Part shown: piece after piece, positions 35,655 to 43,815 of the stretch
How the letters are laid out: each line of letters begins with the position of its first letter
How positions within the stretch are numbered: the stretch's first letter is position 1
Notes under the pieces: generated by a model
What the model was told of the DNA's origin: nothing
The model's input: the letters and a program-made list of their open reading frames with translations, nothing else
Database searches by the model: none
Translations under genes and position numbers: made by a program
NCBI GenBank assembly: GCA_016719855.1
Contig: JADJYH010000004.1
Coordinates: forward strand, 186,001-250,000
DNA length: 64,000 nucleotides
DNA from: Saprospiraceae bacterium
GTDB lineage: Bacteria > Bacteroidota > Bacteroidia > Chitinophagales > Saprospiraceae
Reading direction: 5' to 3'

Positions 35655-36371
35655 TCATTTTGTGAGGGTATATTTTCTTATGTTTTCCGGACTCAGCCGT
35701 ATGCTTTCCGTTTGGTCTTTGCCATTTACTTTCACGCTAAATTCGACCTGCTTGTTGATTAAATCAGGTTTTACTTTCAATGTAAAAATGCCTTTCGAAT
35801 CCGTCCGAGCCGTATATTCTTGGTCAAAATCTTTTATGGAAATCACGGCATCCGCTACGGGGCTTTCGTCAAAATAAATCAATTGTCCCGGCAGTTCTTG
35901 AAGCTGGGGTTCGCTCAGTTTTGCTTCCTGTGTCGTTGGGTTCGATGGTTTATTTTCAACAATTTTCGGCACCAAAAAAAGCAAGATAAGCCCCACCGCC
36001 ACTACCGGCACCAACCACTTCATCAGGCGGCGGCTCAGCTTGCTCGCCAAGTCGGTTTTTTCCAATTCGCCAATGCCTTGCGGGAGTAATTCCTCGGGTC
36101 GTTTTGGCAGCTCCCGCCGCTCCATTTGTTCAACCAAACTCATGAGACCCTTCGAAATCCTTGCCCACTCGAGGCGCTCATCATGCTGGTCAAGCACACC
36201 TTCAATCTCGTTTTGCTGCAAGGTCTCCAACCGGTTTTTCAAGAGCAGCGCACTGGTGAAATATTCCTTCTCTTTGCTTTTAGCCAATTGCAACAACGAA
36301 TTGACAGCCGATTCGGTATGACCATCGGCCAGCAAGTTCCTGATGCTATCATAAGAAGGTATTTCTGGCAT
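35655..36371 (-). CDS. Effector-associated-domain (EAD11-like) membrane protein
   Basis: A 238-residue protein. Residues 1-85 (SIRNLLADGHTESAVNSLLQ, then SALLLKNRLETLQQNEIEGV) resemble the effector-associated domain EAD11, a helical adaptor found in bacterial conflict systems with NACHT or caspase-like effectors. One transmembrane helix (WLVPVVAVGLILLFLVPKIV, about 119-138) follows, then a linker and a C-terminal transthyretin-like domain (about 165-238: ADAVISIKDFDQEYTARTDSKG). The EAD would face the cytoplasm and the beta-domain the periplasm. The EAD call is from memory of the pattern. Confidence 0.65.
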   Translation of the reverse strand: MPEIPSYDSIRNLLADGHTESAVNSLLQLAKSKEKEYFTSALLLKNRLETLQQNEIEGVLDQHDERLEWARISKGLMSLVEQMERRELPKRPEELLPQGIGELEKTDLASKLSRRLMKWLVPVVAVGLILLFLVPKIVENKPSNPTTQEAKLSEPQLQELPGQLIYFDESPVADAVISIKDFDQEYTARTDSKGIFTLKVKPDLINKQVEFSVKVNGKDQTESIRLSPENIRKYTLTK

Positions 36372-36544
36372 TTTCTTCGGTTATTGATCACTTATCAAAA
36401 CGTTTGAAAACTAAAAAGAACACAATATAGAAATATTCCAATCAAAGGCGTCATCTGTCGCCAATAATTGAACCGCCATTACGGGAAAGAAAGCAAAACG
36501 ATTTTCAATCCGTTTCCAATAATTCCAATCGGGAAAGCAAGTCT

Positions 36545-37703
36545 TCAAAACCCCTCAACCCCCAGCTTCTTCAGCACCACGTCCACCTCGTCCGGGGTGT
36601 TCACGTTCATCAGCACATCGGGGTTTGGCGCATCGAGCAGGTGCACCTGGGAGTTTATCAGCACCTTGCGGGGGCAGGAGTAGCCCTGTGCCAGAAATTG
36701 CAGCAGCACTGGGTAGCTCTTCGGCTCCCAGATGGCCACCAACGGCTCCGGGAACCCGTTCTCCGGGCTGCGATAAGCCGTGGCAATGGCCGATGGGTCT
36801 CGGTTTTCCACCAAGATGGCGCAGCGCCTCCTCGTCGAGCAGGGGCAGGTCGCAGGCCACCACCAGCCAGGCACTGTCCGGCTGCTGCCGAAAGGCCGAA
36901 AGAATGGCGCCCATTGGCCCCAGGCTGAGGAAGGTGTCGGGCAGCACGTCGTGGGAATACACCAGTTCTCCCGCTTGTTCGGGACGGCAAGAAACCTTTG
37001 TTTTCTTGCAAACCTTATCCAACAAATCAATCATCACGTCCCGCTGCGGCTTGTCGTGGTAATGCAGCACGCTCTTGTCCGTACCCATCCGGCGACTCTT
37101 GCCACCCACCAGCACAAGGCCATTCAACGGCGGCAAAGCATGGTGCAGCTCTTTTTCAAAAAATGATTGAACCGCTTGAAAATCAGCAAGTTGCAGCACG
37201 GGTATTTTGTCAAAATTCTTCAAGTTTTCTTTCAAAAAATCAAATGGTTGGAGCGCATGGTCGGTAAGCAAAATCAACTGCACGTCGGTCAGGCGGTCGA
37301 GCTTTCGGTGCAGTGAGTCCTCCTTTTTTGGGTCAATGACCACCACCTGTTTTTTTGCGGCGAAATGGTTGCCGTTCACCAGCACGAGGTCCATTTCGTT
37401 GAACAGCGGGCGCAGTTGGAACGCCGAGGGCTTGCCCATGAAGTCGAGGCGGTTGTACGTGATTTTGTCGGTGTACTCCAGTATTGCGCCATGCCCTAAC
37501 TGCCCGTTGCCCACTGCCGAACCACCCACTTCCTGGTGGTCGGCGTCCACGTACCCAATTTTCCAAGTTGGTGAAAAAGCTTCGGCGAGCCGTGCAGCCA
37601 ATTGCTTGATATCGCCACAGTTGGTGCCGAGGATTGCCCACTCGTTCCGGCCAAAATTTCCAAGCGAGGGCCTTGCAATGTCATCGTGCTTTTTGTGCTT
37701 CAT
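36545..37703 (-). CDS. mobA: Molybdenum cofactor guanylyltransferase MobA-like, with extra N-terminal domain (one frameshift)
   Basis: The C-terminal half is MobA-like: LNGLVLVGGKSRRMGTDKSVL (nucleotide-binding loop) and SAWLVVACDLPLLDEEALRHL. The N-terminal 190 residues have a MobB-like flavour (GTNCGDIKQLAARLAEAF, LVLVNGNHFAAKKQVVVID) but no intact P-loop. The frame breaks near 36815; removing one T from CTTGG continues as VENRDPSAIATAYRS and ends LLKKLGVEGF-like at 36545. moaC lies 14 bp upstream, forming a molybdopterin cluster. Confidence 0.8.
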
Positions 37704-37717
37704 TTCTCGTTGAACTT

Positions 37718-38200
37718 TTACTTTGTCCTTTTAAAATCCTTTTTCCCGCCTGTTTTCTCCATCAACATCGTGTCCCGGATGACGATGTTGTGCGACATCG
37801 CCTTGCACATGTCGTAGATGGTGAGCGCCGCCACCGAGGCACCAGTGAGGGCTTCCATTTCCACCCCCGTCTTGCCGGTGAGGCTGGCCTCGCACTCAAT
37901 GACGACTTCCCGACGCTCGTTCAGTGCGATGCGAATCTGGCAGTTTTCCAGCCCAAGCGGGTGGCAAAGTGGGATGAGTTCGCCCGTGCGCTTGGCGGCC
38001 ATCACGCCAGCGATGATGGCGGTCTGGAACACTGGGCCTTTTTTAGTGTGGATGTCGTCGTTTGTGAAATGCTGCAAAATCGCCTCATCCAGCACCACGG
38101 TGCTGCGAGCAATAGCGGTACGGCGCGTGAGCGGTTTTGCCCCCACGTCCACCATGGAAGGGTTGCCTGCGGCATCGAGATGGGTGAAGTTTTTTGACAT
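37718..38200 (-). CDS. moaC: Cyclic pyranopterin monophosphate synthase
   Basis: MoaC makes cPMP from the MoaA product in molybdenum cofactor synthesis. The 160-residue product has MVDVGAKPLTRRTAIA, ELIPLCHPLGLENCQ, the active-site stretch GVEMEALTGASVAAL and DMCKAMSHN. ATG 38200 (MSKNFTHLD) gives the normal length; an upstream in-frame ATG adds an atypical basic tail. It is followed by the mobA-like gene; moaA, moaD and moaE are not in the window. Confidence 0.92.
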   Translation of the reverse strand: MSKNFTHLDAAGNPSMVDVGAKPLTRRTAIARSTVVLDEAILQHFTNDDIHTKKGPVFQTAIIAGVMAAKRTGELIPLCHPLGLENCQIRIALNERREVVIECEASLTGKTGVEMEALTGASVAALTIYDMCKAMSHNIVIRDTMLMEKTGGKKDFKRTK

Positions 38201-38325
38201 AAAATAAGGCGGCATTGGGTCGCTGCGCAAAGTTAGCGCATGTTTTGGCCGCAATTTTGCCAAAAATCACCCACTCTACAAGTATTTTACTCATCGAGCT
38301 ACGCCTTTTGCGCATGGTTTTTACC

Positions 38326-38333
38326 TACTTTTG
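38326..38333 (+). promoter_or_regulatory. -7 box (TACTTTTG) upstream of purQ
   Basis: TACTTTTGC matches TAnnTTTG and lies 107 bp before the purQ ATG, with a heptad array pair between box and gene, so the array would be in the mRNA leader. Confidence 0.4.
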
Positions 38334-38345
38334 CTGCTCAAAAAA

Positions 38346-38426
38346 GACGTTAGACAGGAGACGTTAGACTTTAGACAGTCCGCCACAGAAAAAATCTATT
38401 GTCTAAAGTCTATCATCTAATGTCTC
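38346..38426. repeat. AGACnnn heptad array and its inverted copy
   Basis: Five heptads in strict register (AGACGTT, AGACAGG, AGACGTT, AGACTTT, AGACAGT) cover 38346-38380. Inverted heptads (AAAATCT, ATTGTCT, AAAGTCT, ATCATCT, AATGTCT) cover 38392-38426. Together they form an imperfect hairpin in the purQ leader, ending 13 bp before the start codon. Confidence 0.85.
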
Positions 38427-38439
38427 AAAAAGCAGCAAC

Positions 38440-39141
38440 ATGAAAATTGGCGTAGTCATCTTTCCCGGTTCCAATTGCGACCACGATATGCTCCACGTAC
38501 TGGGCAATGTGATGCAGCAGGAGGTAGTAGCGCTCTGGCACAAGGACAGTGAACTACCACCCGACCTCGACTGCGTGGTGCTTCCGGGCGGTTTTTCCTA
38601 TGGCGACTACCTGCGTTGCGGGGCCATCGCCCGCTTTTCACCACTGATGAATGCGGTGATTGAATTTGCAAACGGCGGCGGCTATGTGTTCGGCATTTGC
38701 AACGGCTTCCAGATTCTTTGCGAAGCAGGACTGTTACCGGGCGTTTTGTTGCGCAACGACCGCCAGCAATTCATTTGCCGCAATGTCTGGCTGCGCTCCA
38801 TGACCCGCAACTCGGCCATCACTTCCCGCATTGACTCTCAGGCGGTGCTGAAAATTCCCATTGCCCACGCCGAGGGACGTTACTACGCCGACGATGCCGC
38901 AGTGGCTGAACTGGTGGCCAACGACCAGATTTTGTTCAAATACTGTTCACCATCTGGCGAAATCACGCCGGAGGCCAACCCAAACGGCGCACTGCTCAAC
39001 ATCGCTGGCATCTGCAACCGTGGCCGCAACGTGTTCGGCATGATGCCCCACCCAGAGCGGGCCTCGGAGGAGATGCTCGGAAACTCCGATGGACGGATAC
39101 TGTTTGAGTCGCTGGTGCAGGCCGTCGAGGTGATGGTTTAA
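38440..39141 (+). CDS. purQ: Phosphoribosylformylglycinamidine synthase, glutaminase subunit
   Basis: PurQ supplies ammonia from glutamine to PurL in purine synthesis. The 233-residue class I amidotransferase has IFPGSNCDHDM, VLPGGFSYGDYLRCG, the nucleophile motif GICNGFQILCEAG and the catalytic His-Glu in GMMPHPERASEE. Length is standard for the stand-alone subunit, so purL and purS should be elsewhere. Confidence 0.95.
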   Translation: MKIGVVIFPGSNCDHDMLHVLGNVMQQEVVALWHKDSELPPDLDCVVLPGGFSYGDYLRCGAIARFSPLMNAVIEFANGGGYVFGICNGFQILCEAGLLPGVLLRNDRQQFICRNVWLRSMTRNSAITSRIDSQAVLKIPIAHAEGRYYADDAAVAELVANDQILFKYCSPSGEITPEANPNGALLNIAGICNRGRNVFGMMPHPERASEEMLGNSDGRILFESLVQAVEVMV

Positions 39142-39222
39142 AGGGTTGATAAGGGTTGATAAAAAGTTGAGAGGGGTTGATATTGGACGTCGTTATGCGA
39201 GAAATCAACCCTTATCAACCTT
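39142..39222. repeat. GGGTTGATAA word array with inverted copy after purQ
   Basis: GGGTTGATAA occurs twice in tandem, followed by variants AAAGTTGAGA and GGGGTTGATA. An inverted pair (ATCAACCCTTATCAACC) comes about 30 bp later. The unit is 10 bp here. It directly follows the purQ stop and could form a terminator-like stem. Confidence 0.65.
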
Positions 39223-39246
39223 TCCAAATATTAGTTTTGAATAAAA

Positions 39247-39279
39247 TTTGTTGGCGAACCCAACTTTCCTGTAATTTTG
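39247..39279 (+). promoter_or_regulatory. Bacteroidota-type promoter for the coiled-coil gene
   Basis: TTTG at 39247-39250 and TAATTTTG at 39272-39279 are 21 bp apart, close to the Bacteroidota consensus arrangement, 142 bp before the start codon. Confidence 0.5.
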
Positions 39280-39420
39280 AAAAAAATATAAACTGTTCAG
39301 CGCTTTTGGCCTGAACTTGGAATAGCGAACGAATCTACAATTACATCATTCAAATTATTGAACCTGAACGATTTACATTTACTGATTTTTTACTGACAAC
39401 AACCTTAAACGCAACTGAAC

Positions 39421-40994
39421 ATGAAGTCGAAACTTGTACTTTGGGGCAGCAACGCCCAGGACGAAAAATGCTTGATTGCCGTTTCATTGAGAGCAGCAGA
39501 CAACAAAGTTGACATCTGGACTTTTCCCGAATCGGTGGCCACGGAAGATTTTTACCAACAAATGATGAAGGAGTGGCGGGACGGCGAAGGCCTGGAACTG
39601 CCCGATCCGAAAACCCACCTCGAACGGGATCTCTCCATCACCGAGAGCATCCTGCCCGATGACCTGAAGGTAGAGCGGGGCGATGTGGTGCTACGGGCGC
39701 AGACCGAATGGCAATTTGTCGTGCTATCTTCCAAGCTTCATCAAGCCTACGAAAACCAACTCGGCGACCTGAAGGAACGGGTGAGCAAGCTCGAAGACTT
39801 TGACCAACCTACCTGGGACAACCTCAAGGAGTTCTGGGACAAAGTGCAAGAACAAGTGCGGGAGCGCAACCTCTTCCGCGACCACGCCGACCGCTTGCGG
39901 GCACATACCAACGAGCTTTTCGGGCACATGAAAACCCTCCGCTCCAAACTGGACGAGGAGTTCGAAAAACTTTCCAAAGAAGCACACGACAAGTTTTTTA
40001 CGGCGCTCGCCGAAGTGGAAAGAAAAATGGAGAACGGTGCACGAGTGCCAGTGATTTTTGATGAACTTAAAAGGCTGCAAAGCATGTTCCGGGAGTCGAA
40101 GACGCTGACCCGTGAGCACCGCAACAAGGTTTGGGAAAAACTCGACGGCACCTTCAAAGCCGTGAAGGAAAAACGCTTTGGCTCAAAACCTGGTGGTGGA
40201 GACGGAGGCGGTTCAATGCTCCAAGGCACCCAACGCCGCTACGACGGCTTGATGTCGGCCATTGACAAGATGGAGCAGTCCATTCGCCGCGACCGCCACG
40301 ACCTCGATTTCCAGCTGCACAAAATCAATACGACCGACGGCCAATTGGAGGCACAATTGCGCCAAGCCAAATTGAAAATGATAGAGGAGCGCGTACACTC
40401 GAAGGAAGAAAAGCTAAACGAGATGAACGCTACCAAGATTGACCTCGAAAAGCGCCTTGTCTCCTTGAAAGAAAAGGAAGCCCGACGTGCTGCACAGGAT
40501 GCCGCTAAGGAGAAAATAGCTGGTGAAATGAGGGCAGCAGCTGAGGCCCGTGAAGACGTCGCTGAAAAATTGGACAAGGCCGCAGAGGAAATCAGTACCG
40601 CCAAGTCCAAAAAACAGAGCTCCAAAGGAGAAGCACCAAAAGAAGAGGAAGCACCAAAGAAAAAAGAATCCATTTTGGGTGCAGTAAGCACAATGATGGG
40701 CGAATCTTTCGAGGATGTGATTGACACCGTAAAGGCCGTTGCTTCCGTCATTGGCGACAAGATTGAAGACGCCATTGAGGAGTTTAAGGAAGAAATGGAA
40801 GGCGCCAACAGGAAGCGCCAACCGAAGCCGCTGCAGCAGAAGCACCAGAAGCACCGGCTGAGCCGGAAGCTAAAGTTGAAGCGCCAGAAGTTCCGGCTGC
40901 CGATACCCAAGTAGCTCCAGTTGCCAAGGCCAAACCAGCAAGGAAAGCTCCTGCTAAAAAGGCTGCTCCTGCCAAAACTGAGGAAGAAGAATAG
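39421..40994 (+). CDS. Coiled-coil protein with lysine/alanine/proline-rich tail (one frameshift)
   Basis: About 524 residues. An N-terminal beta-rich domain (SKLVLWGSNAQDEKCLIAVSL) is followed by long helical and coiled-coil segments (LEDFDQPTWDNLKEFWDKVQ, EKRLVSLKEKEARRAAQD) and a helical segment DVIDTVKAVASVIGDKIEDA. As given, the frame shifts after EEMEGAN. One added G in CAGGAAG gives a tail rich in EAP repeats ending PARKAPAKKAAPAK and EEEE at 40994, like histone H1 tails. Function unknown; DNA or polyanion binding by the tail is a guess. Confidence 0.6.
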
Positions 40995-41025
40995 GCCGAA
41001 ATCGCCTGTTTCTTTACGATAAGAT

Positions 41026-41056
41026 AAAGCCCTGTGCCAACGCACGGGGCTTTTTG
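41026..41056. terminator. Terminator after the coiled-coil gene
   Basis: AAAGCCCTGTGC pairs with GCACGGGGCTTT (one G-T pair) around a short loop, followed by TTTTTG on the + strand. It lies between two converging genes. Confidence 0.8.
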
Positions 41057-41066
41057 TTTGCATACC

Positions 41067-42038
41067 TCACTTCTTCCGCTGCGTCACGTACACCACCAAT
41101 TCCCTCATCGCCGTGCGGGCGAGTGAATCAGGGAATTGGTCGAGAATGGTAAAAGCCGCCGTGCTGTACCGCTCCATCGCAGCCTTGGCGTATTCGAGGC
41201 CGCCACTGGCCTTTACGAAGCTGATGACTTCCCTCACTCTTTCGGGCTTGTCGCTGTGCTTTTTGATGAGGTTGATGACATGGCTCTTGTCACTGCGGGA
41301 GGCATTTTCGAGGGCATAAATCAGCGGCAGCGTAAGCTTTTTCTCCTGGATGTCAATGCCGAGCGGCTTGCCCACGTCGTCCGTGCCGAAGTCGAAAAGG
41401 TCGTCCTTGATTTGGAAGGCGATGCCAAGGTTTTCCCCAAACAGCCGCATTTGCGCTATTACCGCCTCGTCCTTGGTGGTGGAGGCCGCCCCAGCGCTGC
41501 ATGCCGCTGCGATGAGCGAAGCCGTTTTCTGGCGAATGACTTCGTAATAAATCGCCTCCTTGATGTCCAACCGGCGGGCCTTTTCGAGCTGGAGCAGTTC
41601 GCCTTCGCTCATGGCCTTCACAGCTTCGGAGATGATTTCGAGCAGGCGGAACTCCTTGTTTTTCAAAGCCAACAGCAGACCCTGCGCGAACAGGTAATCG
41701 CCCACCAACACGGCCACTTTGTTTTTCCAGAGGGCGTTGATGGAGAAAAAACCACGGCGCTCGTCGGACTCGTCCACCACGTCATCGTGGACGAGCGTGG
41801 CCGTGTGCAGCAGCTCTACCATGGAGGCAGCGGTGTACGTGGCCTCTGTCACCCCGCCGCAAATCTTGGCGCTGAGGAACACGAACATGGGCCGCACCTG
41901 CTTGCCCTTCCGCTTCACGATGTAGTACATGATGCGGTCCAGCAGCGGCACATGGCTGCGCATGGCACCCCGGAAGTGCAGCTCGAACTTATCAAGCTCC
42001 TTCTCGACGGGTTGTTTTATCGTATCAATGGAAGACAT
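41067..42038 (-). CDS. Polyprenyl diphosphate synthase (octaprenyl type)
   Basis: A trans-isoprenyl diphosphate synthase making the long chain for menaquinone or related carriers. The 323-residue product has both aspartate-rich motifs: LVHDDVVDESDERRG and FQIKDDLFDFGTDD. The start ATG 42038 (MSSIDTIKQPVEKELDKF) is normal; the open frame continues 21 codons upstream into heptad repeats (CIPTANCQLSNCQLK), which is not real coding sequence. A -7 box is about 170 bp upstream. Confidence 0.9.
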   Translation of the reverse strand: MSSIDTIKQPVEKELDKFELHFRGAMRSHVPLLDRIMYYIVKRKGKQVRPMFVFLSAKICGGVTEATYTAASMVELLHTATLVHDDVVDESDERRGFFSINALWKNKVAVLVGDYLFAQGLLLALKNKEFRLLEIISEAVKAMSEGELLQLEKARRLDIKEAIYYEVIRQKTASLIAAACSAGAASTTKDEAVIAQMRLFGENLGIAFQIKDDLFDFGTDDVGKPLGIDIQEKKLTLPLIYALENASRSDKSHVINLIKKHSDKPERVREVISFVKASGGLEYAKAAMERYSTAAFTILDQFPDSLARTAMRELVVYVTQRKK

Positions 42039-42043
42039 TTTTA

Positions 42044-42077
42044 GTTGGCAGTTAGACAGTTGGCAGTTGGCAGTCGG
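42044..42077. repeat. AGTTGGC heptad array directly upstream of the polyprenyl synthase start
   Basis: AGTTGGC, AGTTAGAC, AGTTGGC and AGTTGGC follow one another with a 7-8 bp period, beginning 6 bp from the start codon, so they are in the leader of this gene. Same family as 12909, 26311, 30159 and 59529. Confidence 0.75.
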
Positions 42078-42085
42078 GATGCAGT

Positions 42086-42171
42086 TATACTCCGAATTCA
42101 TAGGTTTTGTCCAGGGTTTGGGGGACGGGGCAGATGATTAATTTGCACAAAACCTATTAGTGCGGAGTATA
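42086..42171. repeat. 86-bp foldback element (TAGGTTTTGTGCAA arms)
   Basis: Outer arms ATACTCCG / CGGAGTAT and inner arms TAGGTTTTGT (42101) / TTGCACAAAACCTA (42143) flank a G-rich core (GGGTTTGGGGGACGGGG). The inner arms and G-rich core recur at 57359-57462. Confidence 0.65.
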
Positions 42172-42206
42172 GCGGTGCTTGAATGCCAACTGGCAACCTG
42201 AGATGG

Positions 42207-42214
42207 CAAAAGTA
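42207..42214 (-). promoter_or_regulatory. -7 box (TACTTTTG) upstream of the polyprenyl synthase gene
   Basis: The minus strand reads TACTTTTGCC, a full TAnnTTTG match. It lies beyond the foldback element, about 170 bp from the ATG, so element and array would be transcribed. Confidence 0.4.
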
Positions 42215-42248
42215 AGTTGAAAGTTCGACAATCCTGATTTGCACCAAC

Positions 42249-42292
42249 GAAACAGCCCCGACGGGATTTGGATGCCGGTCGGGGCTGTTATT
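42249..42292. terminator. Terminator after the DUF5723 gene
   Basis: AACAGCCCCGAC pairs exactly with GTCGGGGCTGTT around a 15-base loop, 18 bp after the stop of the minus-strand DUF5723 gene. T-rich sequence is present on both sides. Confidence 0.75.
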
Positions 42293-42309
42293 TTGAGCAT
42301 TACCAAACT

Positions 42310-43659
42310 TTATTTTATCGAAACCGACGCCCCTGCCCTTGCCGAAAAGCTATGTGCATCGCCAGGATTTACCAATGAAAACAGATTGTCGGTGACGCCA
42401 AAAACCTGCACTGGGCCAAGCTTGAGCGTGAGGTTGAGGCCGAGGTTGTCGTAGCTGTCCGGCTGCTTGAAAGCATAGCTGAGACCTGCATTGAGCTGTT
42501 TGATGGGACTGAAATTGATGCCGACCGCCACTGAGGAAAACGGCTCGCCCCGGTAGTTTTCGTTGAAAAACAAGCCGCTCACTGCCCATTTTTCATTCAG
42601 CTTGTATCGGGCGCTGAGGTAAATTTTGCGGGTAAGCGTGGTGGTGTAACTGCCGCTGGTTTCTTCGACCTTGAAAATTGATTTCAGGGTGTCCAGTGCA
42701 TCGCCGAAACTGACCGAGTCGCCCGTCAGTGCACCGGAAAAGTCAAGCCCGTCGTACTGGTAGGTTTGGGTGGCTTCATAGTTGGTCACGTTGTCGTCCC
42801 AAGTGATTTTGCCAAGGTCGAGCACGCTGGCGGCGAGGTCGAGCTTGCCGAGTTCCGCACTGAGGCCAAGGTCGAAAGCCATGCCGTTGTTCTTGCTAAA
42901 AAACTTTTGGGCGGTGAGTTTAGCGTAGTCAAAATCAACGTTCACATCTTCAAATTCTTGGTAATCAATCGTATTGGCTGAGTGCAGGATGTAGTTGCCG
43001 TTAAGGGTGATTTGGTAAACATCGGGGTCGGTGTAGAGGCTGGCAGCGTGGTGGTCTTTGTCGGTGGCCGCACCAGCGATGCCACTGAGGAACTTGACGT
43101 TGGCACCGAGCGTCACCGGCCCCATTTCGTATGCCGCTCCGGCCATAAGTTCATGATAACCAGCCAGTTCTACCTCGTTGCCCAATTCCACGGTCTGTCC
43201 AATGAACTGTGCATTGCCTTGCCAAACCACCTGCGGCAATGTTTTCGGATAATTCAAAAAGGCATTGTACTTCACGGCATGGCCGATAGTCAGGTGCAGG
43301 TTTTTTAACTTGAAGCTCAGGCTGAGCGAAGGGATACCCAACTCGTTGCGAATGGTGTTCTCCGCATCCAAATGACCGATGAGCTTGTCAATGTCCACCA
43401 CGGTTTTGCCTTCTTGCTTCGCAACGATTTGGTTGTAGGTCGGCCCGTCGAAAGCGATTGAACTGTAAATTCCGGGCAGGCCGATGGTGAGTTTGTTGTC
43501 CTGCACAAAGGCCGGATTGGTGCTGTTCGACTGCCAGACATGGGGCATGAAATGGAGGCCAAGCTCCTGCTGCGCCATCATTTGCGAAGCGAAAAAAAGG
43601 AGAATAGGTATGAGGTATGAGGTATGAGGTATGAGTGGTTGACGGTCAGCGTTTCGCAT
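42310..43659 (-). CDS. DUF5723-family outer-membrane protein
   Basis: A 449-residue protein with a signal peptide and many amphipathic strands, matching the DUF5723 pattern (QQELGLHFMPHVWQSNSTNPAF near the mature start, GIPSLSLSF, and the final strands LNLTLKLGPVQVFGVTDN and SARAGASVSIK). It is probably an outer-membrane barrel, perhaps linked to gliding or T9SS as in related proteins. Start ATG 43659. Signal-peptide residues LIPHTSYLIP are encoded by an in-frame GGTATGA heptad array (43607-43634). Confidence 0.75.
   Translation of the reverse strand: MRNADRQPLIPHTSYLIPILLFFASQMMAQQELGLHFMPHVWQSNSTNPAFVQDNKLTIGLPGIYSSIAFDGPTYNQIVAKQEGKTVVDIDKLIGHLDAENTIRNELGIPSLSLSFKLKNLHLTIGHAVKYNAFLNYPKTLPQVVWQGNAQFIGQTVELGNEVELAGYHELMAGAAYEMGPVTLGANVKFLSGIAGAATDKDHHAASLYTDPDVYQITLNGNYILHSANTIDYQEFEDVNVDFDYAKLTAQKFFSKNNGMAFDLGLSAELGKLDLAASVLDLGKITWDDNVTNYEATQTYQYDGLDFSGALTGDSVSFGDALDTLKSIFKVEETSGSYTTTLTRKIYLSARYKLNEKWAVSGLFFNENYRGEPFSSVAVGINFSPIKQLNAGLSYAFKQPDSYDNLGLNLTLKLGPVQVFGVTDNLFSLVNPGDAHSFSARAGASVSIK
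43607..43634. repeat. GGTATGA x4 heptad array in a signal-peptide coding region
   Basis: Four exact tandem copies of GGTATGA. They lie within the DUF5723 coding sequence and encode part of its signal peptide. A related array (ACTCATA words) is found 135 bp away at 43768-43812. Confidence 0.85.
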
Positions 43660-43714
43660 TTTAGAATTGTATTTTTGGTGCAATTTCAATGACAATGGTT
43701 GTTTAATAAGAGAA

Positions 43715-43756
43715 GGGGCTTCGAGTGCTTTTGTTCAAACTGCTCGAAGCCCCCCT
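43715..43756. terminator. Terminator downstream of asnS
   Basis: GGGGCTTCGAG pairs exactly with CTCGAAGCCCC across a 17-base loop. For the minus-strand asnS transcript the stem is followed by a T/C-rich tract. Confidence 0.6.
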
Positions 43757-43767
43757 TTGCAAGTTTT

Positions 43768-43812
43768 ATGAGATATGAGTTAGGAGTGCACTCATAACTC
43801 ATATCTCATAAC
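43768..43812. repeat. ACTCATA heptad array with inverted words after asnS
   Basis: ATGAGATATGAGTTAGGAGT is followed by ACTCATA, ACTCATA, TCTCATA, ACTC in 7-bp register; the two halves pair. It ends 3 bp from the asnS stop. Confidence 0.75.
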
Positions 43813-43815
43813 TCT

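Noticed and set aside
39142..39222. Array after purQ as a riboswitch
   Set aside because: It lies after the stop, is built of tandem words and has no aptamer-like conserved core.
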